From assembly GCA_903822545.1 (NCBI GenBank), contig CAIJPN010000068.1:22908-86907 (forward strand): 64,000 bases of DNA, given 5' to 3'. Below, piece after piece: positions 33,350 to 41,958 of this stretch; the first letter of the stretch is position 1, and every line of letters begins with the position of its first letter. The translations under genes were made by a program, and so were the position numbers. Origin of the DNA: an uncultured Anaerolineae bacterium. Its GTDB lineage: Bacteria; Chloroflexota; Anaerolineae; Anaerolineales; Villigracilaceae. The notes under the pieces are model-generated. The model searched no databases and had not been told where the DNA came from. It saw only the letters and a list, made by a program, of their open reading frames with translations.

Positions 33350-35406
33350 ATATCCGGATCAGGGGCTTGTTTGCAGAAAACAGTGCCAATCAATTCAGAC
33401 ATTTCACTGGAAAACTGGTAGCCTGAATTTTGCATGGATGTAAAATTCTGGCAGGCAAGCTGGCGATAGAATGGATGGGTATTAATCACTGTGGAGAGTT
33501 GTTTCACGGATTTCACATCACCGGCCAGGGCGTAAGCTTGCAGGAAAGGCATCCATTCAACCTGGTCAACTGGGCGATAATCTTGGGCTTCTGCCTGTTT
33601 TGCCAGGCGGATAATTTCGTCCCAGTCGCCTTTTTGGCGAGCCAGGTCTGCTTTTTGGTAATAGTAGCACCACTGGTGGGGAGGTTCCGCGCCAATGGCG
33701 TAGGTTGGGATTTTGTATTGCTCTTTTTCGGTTGAAATGTTTTTAGTTTTTGAGTTCTGGTAGCTGGCATGTACCAAAGGATCATCGTTGATAGAAATAT
33801 CGGGCCAGCGAGGATCAATTGTATGCATGCATGAGCCATAGATCGGCTGACTCATTATGAGCATTTTTTGATAGTCGTAATGAGTTACGGCATTTTTGAT
33901 GACCAGGTCGGTGACTTTGATGTTACGTTCGCCGCGAATGATTTCCAGTTTGGAATCTTGCTCCAGGCGGGATGCTGCTATGGGTACGTTGATTGGTGAT
34001 TGACCCTGGAATTCATCGGCATAAATGAAGTTTGCCGGTCCCCAGACAATATCGTTCTCATCCAGGTAATTTAGCTCGGGATACAAGGCCACCAGCAAGG
34101 TATCGTTTTTGATTTCTGGCGCACGCCAGATCACTTGCCACCAAAATTCGGAGATGGTTTTTTCTTCTCGAACGGCCCGGGCAGCCAATCCGTGTTGGGA
34201 TAGAATACCCAATCCAATGGCGAGAGCTAAAAACAAAAAGCGAATGTTTTTTTGATTGATGGATGAAAGCAGGCCAAAGAAGAAAATAATCCCGGCCAGG
34301 GATGCGGGGAGGGTGTATTGCGAAGTCCGCTCAAAAGCTACTACGCGATTGGCAAAGACAACCGGGAAAACACCTGCGAGAGCGCCTAAAAGGCCAATCA
34401 GGAGCAATTCTTTGTTCCAAGATGTTGAGTCTTGCTCGTGAACATCGTCACTCAGGGATTTGTGGGCCCAATATAGCAGCAGGAGTGATCCAAGGGTGAA
34501 AACCATGCCCAGGAGTATATCGCGCAGGCGGTTGCCAGGAAAGTTGGTCTGGAAAGGCACAAACCAGGGCATGATGGTGACGTTTAGGATGCTGTGAATA
34601 ATGTCTATGCTACGCCAGGCCAGCGTGACAGGTGAACTGATTAACTGGATGATCTGCACACTGGCATCCTGGGCTTTGCGCCAGTTATCGAAGAAAAACT
34701 GGTACCAGATGAAAAAAGCGGTTGGGATGATCAGGAAGATGGCAGATTTTTTTAGGGTGGAAGTTGCCGTTGAAACGGCAGGCTGCTGCGGGTTCTGGTG
34801 ATGGATGTAGAGGTAAATGCACAGGATGCGGAAAGCTTCCATCCCGATGGCGTATTCAACCAGGGCGAGGTAAATCCAGCCGGAAAAGATGGCGAAAATT
34901 GTCCAGGTCGCTCGCCGGGAAAGCATTTCACTCTGGATTGCTTTAAGTGTAAATGCAATCGACAAAACTTGTAGGCTGACACTAAGTACATATGGCTGGA
35001 ATTCGAACCCAGAAACCCACCACATAAAGCCAGGGAATACGATAAAGAGGCAGGCCAGGTAAAAATTAGATTGTCGGCGGCCAGGCCAGAGCAGGTTGAA
35101 AAGCCAAATGGCCGCGAGCCCGCCAGCGAGACGCGTAAGATATTCAACGATATGGTAAGGGAAGGGATTCAGGCCGAACCAGGTATAGTAAAGCGCATAT
35201 AACGGCCCTCGGATAGGACGGGTATGCAAAGCAATATCAATAAAAATGCGCGGCCCTGAGACAAGTGCACCATACAGGAAGTACCAATCATCGCGGTAAT
35301 ATAAGAGTTCGCCAATACGCGGTAAGTAGGTAAAGCCTGAAATTAAAGTCAATAACAGGGTTTCAAGCCAGTATGGTTTTTTGAAGATTCTCAAGAGCCT
35401 GCGCAT
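33325..35406 (-). CDS. Polytopic membrane protein, GT-C-like
   Basis: A 693-residue protein with about ten TM segments up to residue 420, then a soluble C-terminal region (about 450-690) with helical TPR-like character (WDEIIRLAKQAEAQ). The first extracytoplasmic loop has YYRDDWYFLY, an acidic motif typical of GT-C enzymes using polyprenyl-phosphate sugars. GGAG lies 4 nt before the ATG. It is the last gene of a minus-strand surface-glycan group. Base composition is more AT-rich than neighbours. Confidence 0.75.
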   Translation of the reverse strand: MRRLLRIFKKPYWLETLLLTLISGFTYLPRIGELLYYRDDWYFLYGALVSGPRIFIDIALHTRPIRGPLYALYYTWFGLNPFPYHIVEYLTRLAGGLAAIWLFNLLWPGRRQSNFYLACLFIVFPGFMWWVSGFEFQPYVLSVSLQVLSIAFTLKAIQSEMLSRRATWTIFAIFSGWIYLALVEYAIGMEAFRILCIYLYIHHQNPQQPAVSTATSTLKKSAIFLIIPTAFFIWYQFFFDNWRKAQDASVQIIQLISSPVTLAWRSIDIIHSILNVTIMPWFVPFQTNFPGNRLRDILLGMVFTLGSLLLLYWAHKSLSDDVHEQDSTSWNKELLLIGLLGALAGVFPVVFANRVVAFERTSQYTLPASLAGIIFFFGLLSSINQKNIRFLFLALAIGLGILSQHGLAARAVREEKTISEFWWQVIWRAPEIKNDTLLVALYPELNYLDENDIVWGPANFIYADEFQGQSPINVPIAASRLEQDSKLEIIRGERNIKVTDLVIKNAVTHYDYQKMLIMSQPIYGSCMHTIDPRWPDISINDDPLVHASYQNSKTKNISTEKEQYKIPTYAIGAEPPHQWCYYYQKADLARQKGDWDEIIRLAKQAEAQDYRPVDQVEWMPFLQAYALAGDVKSVKQLSTVINTHPFYRQLACQNFTSMQNSGYQFSSEMSELIGTVFCKQAPDPDIKNNNPQR

Positions 35407-35438
35407 ACAACTCCAATGAATTGGCGGCTTGCAAATTT

Positions 35439-36374
35439 TTACCAGTTGTTGTCTTTCTCATACCCCAGCCTGATCAATAAGTCCCCGGCTACATCTTTGA
35501 AGATGGTTTTGTGCTCGTCTTTGAAGTATTTTTTCCACTCGCCGGTTTTGCCGGATCGGAAGGTGGGGGATTTTTGGGGGTTGATGGCGGTTTCCAGCGA
35601 TTGGGAAATGGTAATTGGGTCAATTGCCAAGGGCGCGCGTGCCAGGAAATGTTTAATAATACGATCCAGTGTGCCGGGGCGGTCGTGGATGAAGTCTTCG
35701 AAGTGGATTTCAAGCACCTGGGGCTGGCCGAGCCAGCCCAGGTAGGGCGCGAAGCGGGCGGCGATGTCGGGGAATTCGACATTTGCCATCACCCCTACCC
35801 CATCTCCCGGTGGGAGAGGGGAAATCACCCTTCCCCCTATGGGGGAGGGGCCGGGGGTGAGGGAAGGAATGCCCAATATGCTGGTCTTGAGCCGCGCATC
35901 AAAATTAGGCAGGGATTGGTAGTAGGCGTGGTGGACGTGGTTCTTTTCCATTTCGGTGACGTAGAAAACGTGTGAAACGGCCACATCACGTGGGTCGCGG
36001 TAGATAAAGTAGGGTACGAAAGCCGCTGTCAGCACTCGTTGGCTGGCTTCGGGCGAGGCAAACAGATGGGCGGATGTCACATCTAGCGGGTGGAGTGATT
36101 CGAGCCAGGCGATTGTCTCGGCGCTGGAGCGTTTGCGGCCTGTGTTGCCATCATATTGGGCGTAGAACGAGTGCAATCGGCGCGAAAACGGGGCAACATC
36201 TGAAAAGCCGAGCAAAACCTGGTCGAGCAGGTGTGTGCCACTTTTGGGGAAGGAAATGCCCAGGAGAATTGGCCAGCCAGCTGTTGGGGGGGGGGTGGAT
36301 GCGAATTTAACCCGCTGGGCGAGTTTTTCGGTCTGGTAGACAGTCTGGCGCAGGAGTTGGCGAAGGTTAGGCAT
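35439..36374 (-). CDS. Sulfotransferase-domain protein
   Basis: A 311-residue protein with AAAGG upstream. The PAPS 5'-phosphosulfate loop is FPKSGTHLL (about residue 43) and the 3'-phosphate motif is YRDPRDVAVSH, both characteristic. A segment of about 25 residues (SLTPGPSPIGG, then PLPPGDG, about 170-195) is coded by a dispersed repeat and does not resemble the family. The C-terminal part (TFRSGKTGEWKKYF) matches the RxGxxGxW motif. Donor PAPS; the acceptor is probably a surface glycan or lipid. Confidence 0.9.
   Translation of the reverse strand: MPNLRQLLRQTVYQTEKLAQRVKFASTPPPTAGWPILLGISFPKSGTHLLDQVLLGFSDVAPFSRRLHSFYAQYDGNTGRKRSSAETIAWLESLHPLDVTSAHLFASPEASQRVLTAAFVPYFIYRDPRDVAVSHVFYVTEMEKNHVHHAYYQSLPNFDARLKTSILGIPSLTPGPSPIGGRVISPLPPGDGVGVMANVEFPDIAARFAPYLGWLGQPQVLEIHFEDFIHDRPGTLDRIIKHFLARAPLAIDPITISQSLETAINPQKSPTFRSGKTGEWKKYFKDEHKTIFKDVAGDLLIRLGYEKDNNW
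35790..35865. repeat. LTPGPSP-type repeat inside the sulfotransferase gene
   Basis: CACCCCTACCCCATCTCCCGG through GGGGTGAGGGA: two opposed C-rich/G-rich arms of the common CCCTCACCCC-type repeat, related to 63610-63655. It is in frame within the coding sequence. Confidence 0.65.
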
Positions 36375-36386
36375 AAAAACCTTTTC

Positions 36387-36458
36387 ACCGCAGAGCCACA
36401 GAGTTCACGGAGATTTTTTTGATGATTTTCTCTCCGCGCTCTCCGTGTTTCCGTGGTT
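36387..36458. repeat. Imperfect inverted repeat between sulfotransferase and capsule-like genes
   Basis: ACCGCAGAG-x-CACAGAG-x-CACGGAGA (36387-36413) faces a related complement (36429-36458, TCTCTCCGCGCTCTCCGTG). The arms are imperfect copies of a CACGGAGAG repeat. It fills the 85-nt gap. Confidence 0.45.
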
Positions 36459-36459
36459 A

Positions 36460-38115
36460 TTATTCTTCCAGCAAGAAATCGCCGTTTTCGAGCAGTCCCC
36501 TGGTGATGGTCTGGATGGCGGGCGATTTCAGCAGGTTGTGTGGGTCGAAGAGTTTGAGTTTGGCGTGGGTGGTGCGAATGCCGGTTTCGAGGAAGTCGCC
36601 AAAGGGCAGGGATGTGCGGAAAAGCTGGTAGTACAGGAAGCGCCGCCCGTTGCGGCGGAATTCGGCGGGGGGTTCGATTTTTTCGGCTTTCAGGAAATTT
36701 TCCAGCGTGGCGCAGTATTCAGCAACTGATTGCGGGAAGAATACGCTCGGGTATTGGGTAAAGCGGGCTTTCCCGGCGCTCAAGACCGCTGCGCCCATGA
36801 TGGTGGCTTCCAACCCGATGGTGGAGTTATAGATCATGACGAATTTAGAGCGCTGGATCAGTTCGTAGGAGCTTAAGTGCTCATGTGGCGGCACAAATAT
36901 CACGTTTGGCAGGTCGGCGGCGCGGCGGCTGGCAACCCACCCGGCCACGGTTTCGAGGCTGGCTTTGCGAATGCGGGTTTCGTCAGGGTGGGCGCGGATG
37001 ATGAAGAGCGTTTCGGGGTGGGCGCGGGCGGTTTCCAGCACCAGGTCGAGCCAGGCGAACATATCGGTGAAAACCGTGTTGGCGTGGGGCTGGCTGGTGT
37101 CGAAGATGACGTTGGTGAAAACGGGGATAATTTGTTTGAATTTTTCGGCCCTGGCGATGAATTCGGCATCCAGGCCTTTTATCGAGGGCCAGAATTTGAC
37201 CCCGGCCATGCTGAAGTTGCCCTGGAAGCGCTTTTCGAGATACGCATCCAGCCGGGCATTCTGCGCCTCGGTCAGGTCAAAGCTTTCGGGGATGGTGATG
37301 GGGTAGGCAGTGGATTCGCCCTCGGTGAAAAATCCGGTGATGGGTTGGAGTCCAACCTCGTGGGAGATGACTCTTAGCCCGCGCTTTTTTGCCACCCATT
37401 TGGCAGTTGCTTCGGGGTAGAACTGCCCGTTAAACACCACGACAAGCTGAGGGGCGGTCAAATCCAGGAAGTGCTCGAAGCGTTGGGCCAGGCTGAACGC
37501 GGAGAGCATGTATTCGCGCAGGAAAAATCTTGTCGCGTCATCATCCACCAGATTGTGACGCCGCAAAATCCAGCGCAGGCCGGGCAGGACGAGCGCGCCG
37601 AGGGGCAGGCCTTCCCAGTTGAAGGTTGAAAGGTTGGAAAGCGGCAGGTTTTTTAATGCGTTTTCGAGGGCGGGGTCGCGGTGGAAGGTAAAGTGAGTGA
37701 CTGTTGTTTGGTTGTCCGGTTGTCTGGTTGGCTGGATGGCCGGATAACCGGATAATGGATGAACTGGAACGCCGGTATACAAAGTTTTCGATTGATATAC
37801 ACACGAGCGGCAGGGCGGTTGTTTGGATGGGTTGTCGCGGTCGGTGCCAAGCACACAGCGGCTCATGCCGTGGTCGCAGGCGAAGTAGGCGACCGGGATG
37901 CCTTGCAGGCGCAGGCCCCAGCTTGTCAGCAGGTGGAAGGCGCTGTTCCACGAAAGGTCGTCGATGCCGCTGGATGCTTTGAAGAAGGCGATTGGGCGGG
38001 TAGCGCGGGGGGTGGGTGCGGCTTTTGCCACGCGCAAGGCCATGGTGGCGATGCGGGCGTTGTTGATGTGTCGGGCTATGCGGCGCAGGATGTTTTGGGT
38101 GTAGAAATCTTTCAT
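36460..38115 (-). CDS. Capsule-synthesis-like glycosyltransferase (GT-B type), uncertain
   Basis: A 551-residue protein from the ATG at 38115 (MKDFYTQNILRR); a longer start at 38244 is less likely because a TACAAT box (38124-38129) lies 8 nt before 38115. It has no signal peptide or TM. The middle and C-terminal parts (VVVFNGQFYPEA, VISHEVGLQ, FIIRAHPDETRIRK, YNSTIGLEATIMG) resemble capsule polysaccharide biosynthesis/GT-B proteins, where the HP-E and N-S-x-x-G-L-E blocks bind nucleotide sugar. A CRSC-containing N-terminal region and a repeat-coded stretch near residues 120-145 are unusual. Substrate unknown. Confidence 0.7.
   Translation of the reverse strand: MKDFYTQNILRRIARHINNARIATMALRVAKAAPTPRATRPIAFFKASSGIDDLSWNSAFHLLTSWGLRLQGIPVAYFACDHGMSRCVLGTDRDNPSKQPPCRSCVYQSKTLYTGVPVHPLSGYPAIQPTRQPDNQTTVTHFTFHRDPALENALKNLPLSNLSTFNWEGLPLGALVLPGLRWILRRHNLVDDDATRFFLREYMLSAFSLAQRFEHFLDLTAPQLVVVFNGQFYPEATAKWVAKKRGLRVISHEVGLQPITGFFTEGESTAYPITIPESFDLTEAQNARLDAYLEKRFQGNFSMAGVKFWPSIKGLDAEFIARAEKFKQIIPVFTNVIFDTSQPHANTVFTDMFAWLDLVLETARAHPETLFIIRAHPDETRIRKASLETVAGWVASRRAADLPNVIFVPPHEHLSSYELIQRSKFVMIYNSTIGLEATIMGAAVLSAGKARFTQYPSVFFPQSVAEYCATLENFLKAEKIEPPAEFRRNGRRFLYYQLFRTSLPFGDFLETGIRTTHAKLKLFDPHNLLKSPAIQTITRGLLENGDFLLEE
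37700..37760. repeat. Low-complexity repeat inside the capsule-like gene
   Basis: A run of GGTTGTCCGGTTGTCTGG-like units with GGCCGGATAACCGGATAATGG, coding for a stretch rich in Pro, Asn, Gln and Thr. Such units recur as dispersed intergenic repeats in related bacteria (from memory); here they lie in frame. Confidence 0.5.
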
Positions 38116-38123
38116 CGGGGCGT

Positions 38124-38129
38124 ATTGTA
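38124..38129 (-). promoter_or_regulatory. -10-like box next to the capsule-like gene start
   Basis: TACAAT on the minus strand, 8 nt before the ATG at 38115; transcription would begin at or near the start codon. Confidence 0.45.
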
Positions 38130-38268
38130 TCAGAAGCGGAATGATCGTTTTCCGTATCTTGATGTTATCGGGGAGTGAAAAATCCAGGGCTTCCTGAACG
38201 TTGTGGTGGTGCGATGCACTCGCGGCGCAAATTCCCTTTAGCAAGTCCTGGTTAAAAACCTCCGGCGT

Positions 38269-38298
38269 TTGCCAGGGTTTGCCATTATACGCTACAAT
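38269..38298 (+). promoter_or_regulatory. Promoter of the cysteine-rich protein gene, leaderless
   Basis: TTGCCA (38269-38274), an 18-nt spacer and TACAAT (38293-38298). The ATG at 38305 is 6 nt after the -10 box, at the predicted transcription start. Confidence 0.6.
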
Positions 38299-38304
38299 TT
38301 ACTC

Positions 38305-39003
38305 ATGAAAAAATTCAGCCTGAAGTCGCCGCTGGCCGATATTCGCGCTTTGTATGATGCTTTTGATGCTCCGCTGACAGCGCTGGACTGTGGGCAGATG
38401 TGTGCGCTGCATAACCCATCTGGCAAGCCGTTTTGCTGCGATATTTGCCATGCTGTCCCGGCAGCTTACCAGCAGGAGTGGAATTTTTTGCGCGAAAAGA
38501 CCGATCTGTGGCATTCCTGGCGTGGGGATGAGTGCAAGGCCGGGGCGGATGCCGAAAAGCTGCGAGATGAAACGCCCGATAACATGGTTTTGCTGGCCTG
38601 CCTGGGGCCGCAAGCCTGTCAGCGGATGTACCGGGCTTTGAGCTGCCGCCAATTCCCGTTTTTTCCTTACGTTACAGCGGATTTCCGTTTCGTGGGGCTG
38701 GCTTTTGAGTGGGAGTTTGCTCCGGTTTGTTGGGTGATCCAAAACCCCGATGCGGTGACGGATGTCTACCGTCAACAGTTTGTGGCGCTACACGACCGGC
38801 TGTTTGCGCTGGAGCAGGAGATTTTTGAGAGTTATGCCATTCACTCGGCGCGCATGCGCGAGGTGTATGCGGCGCACAGGCGGCGCATTCTGCTGTTGCA
38901 TCGCGCTGGCGGCTGGAGGCTGATCAGCCCGGGGAGCGGGCGGATGGCGATGATGCGCGGGGGGAAGTGCGTTGCACCAGGCAGCTGGACAAAATCTCGT
39001 TAA
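38305..39003 (+). CDS. Cysteine-rich cytosolic protein of unknown function
   Basis: From the ATG at 38305 (MKKFSLKSPLADI) it has 232 residues. A cluster CGQMC, ten residues on CCDIC with a following His, plus further Cys (DECKAG, ACLGPQAC, SCRQF) suggests a zinc or Fe-S site, loosely like YkgJ-type cysteine-cluster proteins. No signal peptide. The C-terminus (GKCVAPGSW) is coded by a GTGCGTTGCACC motif that also occurs upstream of pyrC (47751-47760), so the end may be repeat-derived. Single gene followed by a strong terminator. Confidence 0.75.
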   Translation: MKKFSLKSPLADIRALYDAFDAPLTALDCGQMCALHNPSGKPFCCDICHAVPAAYQQEWNFLREKTDLWHSWRGDECKAGADAEKLRDETPDNMVLLACLGPQACQRMYRALSCRQFPFFPYVTADFRFVGLAFEWEFAPVCWVIQNPDAVTDVYRQQFVALHDRLFALEQEIFESYAIHSARMREVYAAHRRRILLLHRAGGWRLISPGSGRMAMMRGGKCVAPGSWTKSR

Positions 39004-39068
39004 ACGAGGCCTTGTTTTCGCTTGAAAATTGTTTCCCTTATACGGGGCAAGCCACCAGCTTAGGATAG

Positions 39069-39102
39069 AAAAAGCGGGACGCTGGTCAGCATCCCGCTTT
39101 TT
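39069..39102. terminator. Bidirectional terminator between the cysteine-rich gene and deaD
   Basis: AAAAAGCGGGA (39069-39079) and TCCCGCTTTTT (39092-39102) are exact 11-bp arms with a 12-nt loop. A5/T5 flanks supply a U-tract in both directions, fitting convergent genes. Confidence 0.85.
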
Positions 39103-39125
39103 GATTGGGTCAAAATCGAGGCAGT

Positions 39126-40853
39126 TTAGGCCACATCAACGGTGAAATCTTGCTTGCGGATGGCGTAGCCGCCATTTTTGGCGAGCACGCGTCCGACGGC
39201 GGCTTCGGGAACATCCACCAGGGTGTGTTTATCCTGGATGCTGATCTTGCCGATGGTGTAGCCGGGGATGTCGGCGTGGAAGGCGATGGTGCCGACAACA
39301 TCTCCGGGGCGGATGCCGTGGATTTTGCCAATGCTCAGGCTCAGGCGTACCATGCCTTCTTCGTGGGATGTGCCGTTGATTTCGCGCGGGGCGCGGTCAG
39401 GGCGGCGTGTGTCGTTGAAGCGGGGGGCACGTTCGGGGCGGGAGAATTTCTCGGGACGGGAGCCGCGTTCGAAACGGGAGCCAGATTCAGGGCGGTAGGA
39501 GGAGCGGTCATGGGTATATTCGCGCTTTTGTTCCACCACTTCGGCAACCGGGTAGATGGGGCGCTGTTTTTCATCCGCGCGGGCGATTTTGAGGGCGGCG
39601 GAGGCGATTTCCATCGGGTCGAAGCCTTCGGCCACCAGTTCTTCCACCATGGCGCGTTCGCGCTTGTAGCGGGCGCGGTTGAGCCAGGTGGTCATCTGGC
39701 GCTTGAGATCGGCCTCACGGTGGGCGATGATGTCGGCTTCGGTGGGCAGGTTGACGCGCTGGATGCTCTGGCGGGTGAAGCGTTCCAGGTCACGCAGGCG
39801 GCGTTTTTCGTAGGGGGTGACGAGGGCAATGGCGATGCCGGTTTTGCCAGCGCGGCCAGTGCGCCCGATGCGATGTACGTAGATTTCGGGATCATCGGGC
39901 AGGTCGAAGTTGAAAACGTGTGAGATGTTGTCGATGTCGAGGCCGCGCGCGGCAACGTCGGTGGCGACGAGCACTTTGATCTGGTTTTCGCGGAAGCGGT
40001 TGAGGGTGCGTTCGCGGGCATCCTGGCTCAGGTCGCCGTTGAGGGCTTCAGCAGGGAAGCCGCGCAGTGAGAGTTCGTTGGCGAGGTCGCCGGTGCCGAT
40101 GCGGGTGCGGACGAAGATGAGGGCTGATGTGATGTCTTCGATTTCGAACAGGCGGGTGAGGGCGGCGGTTTTGTCGTGTTCGTTGACGAGGTAGTAGCGC
40201 TGTTCGATGGCGGCCACGGTGACCTGTTCGCGCTGGATGACGATGGACTGCGGCTGGCGCATGTATTTTTCGGCCAGGCGGCGGATTTCGGTGGGCATGG
40301 TGGCCGAGAAGAGCGCAGTCTGGCGTTCGGCGGGGGTGGCGGCCAGGATGGCTTCGATGTCTTCGATGAAGCCCATCGAGAGCATTTCATCGGCTTCGTC
40401 GAGGACGACGGTGCTGACGTGCGAGATGTCTAGCAGGCCGCGGTTGAGCAGGTCGATCAGGCGGCCAGGGGTGCCGACAACCACATCCACGCCGCGTTTG
40501 AGTTGGGTGATCTGGCGGGTGTAAGATGCGCCGCCGTAGACTGCCAATACCCAGGCGTCGAGGTGCTTGCCCTGTTCCTGGATGGCTTTGGAAACCTGTA
40601 AGGCCAGTTCGCGGGTGGGGGTGAGCACCAGCGCCTGGGGGGCGGTTTGGTTGGGTTTCAGGTTGTGAAGGATGGGGAGGGAGAATGCGGCGGTTTTGCC
40701 GGTGCCGGTCTGGGCCTGGCCGATCACGTCTGCACCGGTGAGCATGACGGGGATCAGTTGGGCCTGGATGGGGGTGGGGGTGGTGTAGCCAAGTTCGAGG
40801 ATGGCCTGCTCCAGTTCGGGGCGCAGGTTTAAAGAAGTAAATTCGGTTGTCAT
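39126..40853 (-). CDS. deaD: DEAD-box ATP-dependent RNA helicase
   Basis: A 575-residue protein. Motifs in order: Q-motif region TPIQAQLIP, I AQTGTGKT, Ia PTRELA, Ib TPGR, II DEAD, III SAT, IV-V FVRT and ATDVAARGLD, VI HRIGRTGRAG. A long region follows, then an Arg-rich linker (about 445-490) and a DbpA-like RNA-binding domain (VRLSLSIGKIHGIRPGD). This layout is that of DeaD/CsdA cold-shock helicases acting in ribosome assembly and mRNA decay. AAGGA precedes the ATG. Confidence 0.95.
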   Translation of the reverse strand: MTTEFTSLNLRPELEQAILELGYTTPTPIQAQLIPVMLTGADVIGQAQTGTGKTAAFSLPILHNLKPNQTAPQALVLTPTRELALQVSKAIQEQGKHLDAWVLAVYGGASYTRQITQLKRGVDVVVGTPGRLIDLLNRGLLDISHVSTVVLDEADEMLSMGFIEDIEAILAATPAERQTALFSATMPTEIRRLAEKYMRQPQSIVIQREQVTVAAIEQRYYLVNEHDKTAALTRLFEIEDITSALIFVRTRIGTGDLANELSLRGFPAEALNGDLSQDARERTLNRFRENQIKVLVATDVAARGLDIDNISHVFNFDLPDDPEIYVHRIGRTGRAGKTGIAIALVTPYEKRRLRDLERFTRQSIQRVNLPTEADIIAHREADLKRQMTTWLNRARYKRERAMVEELVAEGFDPMEIASAALKIARADEKQRPIYPVAEVVEQKREYTHDRSSYRPESGSRFERGSRPEKFSRPERAPRFNDTRRPDRAPREINGTSHEEGMVRLSLSIGKIHGIRPGDVVGTIAFHADIPGYTIGKISIQDKHTLVDVPEAAVGRVLAKNGGYAIRKQDFTVDVA

Positions 40854-41083
40854 CAGATTCCTTTTGGTAGTATGCGCAAGATGCTTTCTCGCGCCACAGA
40901 TAAGAGGGACGTTCTGACGACTTCACAAATTCACTACTTCATACAAACTGGCTGGCCCTTGCGGGCGGCGCCATCCCGTGATGATGCAATAAAAATCCCG
41001 GCCATGCTGCCGGGCGATGCGTTTGAAGCGGTCAAAACATAGTCCCAAAAGCGGTTGCTCTTTTCCAGAGCCGCAAGAGTATA
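40854..41083 (-). promoter_or_regulatory. Long 5' leader of deaD with a -10-like box
   Basis: TATACT on the minus strand (41078-41083) would give a leader of about 218 nt before the deaD ATG. Long leaders on deaD/csdA mRNAs are common in cold-regulated genes. The leader holds short self-complementary stretches (GCCCGGCAGCATGGCCGGG near 40999). A 67-codon open frame overlaps it (40923-41126) but lacks a ribosome binding site. No -35 element is clear. Confidence 0.45.
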
Positions 41084-41132
41084 TCACAGTTTTTGGGGAA
41101 TTTTGGGGCAGTTGGAACCCTGTCATTGGCTT

Positions 41133-41948
41133 TTAAAAAGCCCTGCGTTCTTGCGGCGCTTGGGTTGTGGGTTCTTTCCCGGATGTTTGGGCGCCAGCAA
41201 ACTGGATGAGCGCCTGCACCATCGGCAGGCAGTAGGCCAGGCGATATTCGTATTCGCGTGGGCTGGATTCACGTTCGGCTTTGAGTTCGGTGGCATCACG
41301 GTTGAAGATGAACGGATCTTCCCAGGCCAGCCAGTCTACCTCGCGGGTGTGGATGTGGTGCTGCATGTGCAGCACCATCTCGGCGACCATGCTGATGTCG
41401 GGATGGGTGACTTTTGGCATCACGTTGCGCAGTTCCCCGGCGCAGACGACGCTGTGGCACCAGCCGTAGTCGAGGGTTTTGCCGAAGAGTTGTTCGCCGA
41501 CCCGGGTGACGAAACCTTCCAGCCGGGCATAATTTTGGGGGTGAGTATCCCAGGCACGGGGCGAGCGGTGAAAGAGCAGCGGCACATCTGCCAGGGTCAG
41601 CGAATCTACATCCGCGAGAAATTGCTCACGGTGGATTCCTTCCAAAGCAAAAGAAAGGCGATCCACATAAGCCAGGTGGATGATCTCATCCGGTTCGGCG
41701 GACAGGGCGGTGTTCAAGTAGGTGTGCTTGAAGTGCTCGCCAACTCGCATGGGGCGATCTGCCGGGAATATGGTGAAGAAGGGCTCTGCTTTGAGCGCGG
41801 TCAGGATGTGGGCCTGTTGGATGGTTTCTGGCGATGGGCAGATGTAGGCGCGCCCAAAATGGGCTTTGAGATCGGGCAGGATGGCCTGCAAATGCGGGAA
41901 AAGCCGGGCGGTGGGGTCGTGATATGGAAAGGATAAAGATGGTTTCAT
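41133..41948 (-). CDS. Protein of unknown function, 271 residues
   Basis: Not recognised. Soluble, no signal peptide. Visible features: FPYHDPTARLFPHLQ at the start, FGRAYICPSP, then DRLSFALEG near the middle, and a His/Met stretch MVLHMQHHIH around residue 197 that could bind metal. The last 30 residues are low complexity. It lies 10 nt after a second unknown gene, so they are co-transcribed. Confidence 0.65.
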   Translation of the reverse strand: MKPSLSFPYHDPTARLFPHLQAILPDLKAHFGRAYICPSPETIQQAHILTALKAEPFFTIFPADRPMRVGEHFKHTYLNTALSAEPDEIIHLAYVDRLSFALEGIHREQFLADVDSLTLADVPLLFHRSPRAWDTHPQNYARLEGFVTRVGEQLFGKTLDYGWCHSVVCAGELRNVMPKVTHPDISMVAEMVLHMQHHIHTREVDWLAWEDPFIFNRDATELKAERESSPREYEYRLAYCLPMVQALIQFAGAQTSGKEPTTQAPQERRAF

Positions 41949-41958
41949 ACCGTAGCGA

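Noticed and set aside
39105..39923. 272-codon plus-strand frame with Gly-rich product antisense to deaD
   Set aside because: The product is the typical low-complexity translation of a GC-rich antisense strand; DEAD-box motifs on the minus strand are intact.
40923..41126. 67-codon minus-strand frame upstream of deaD
   Set aside because: No ribosome binding site, and it begins upstream of the TATACT box. I prefer a deaD leader but cannot exclude a small gene.
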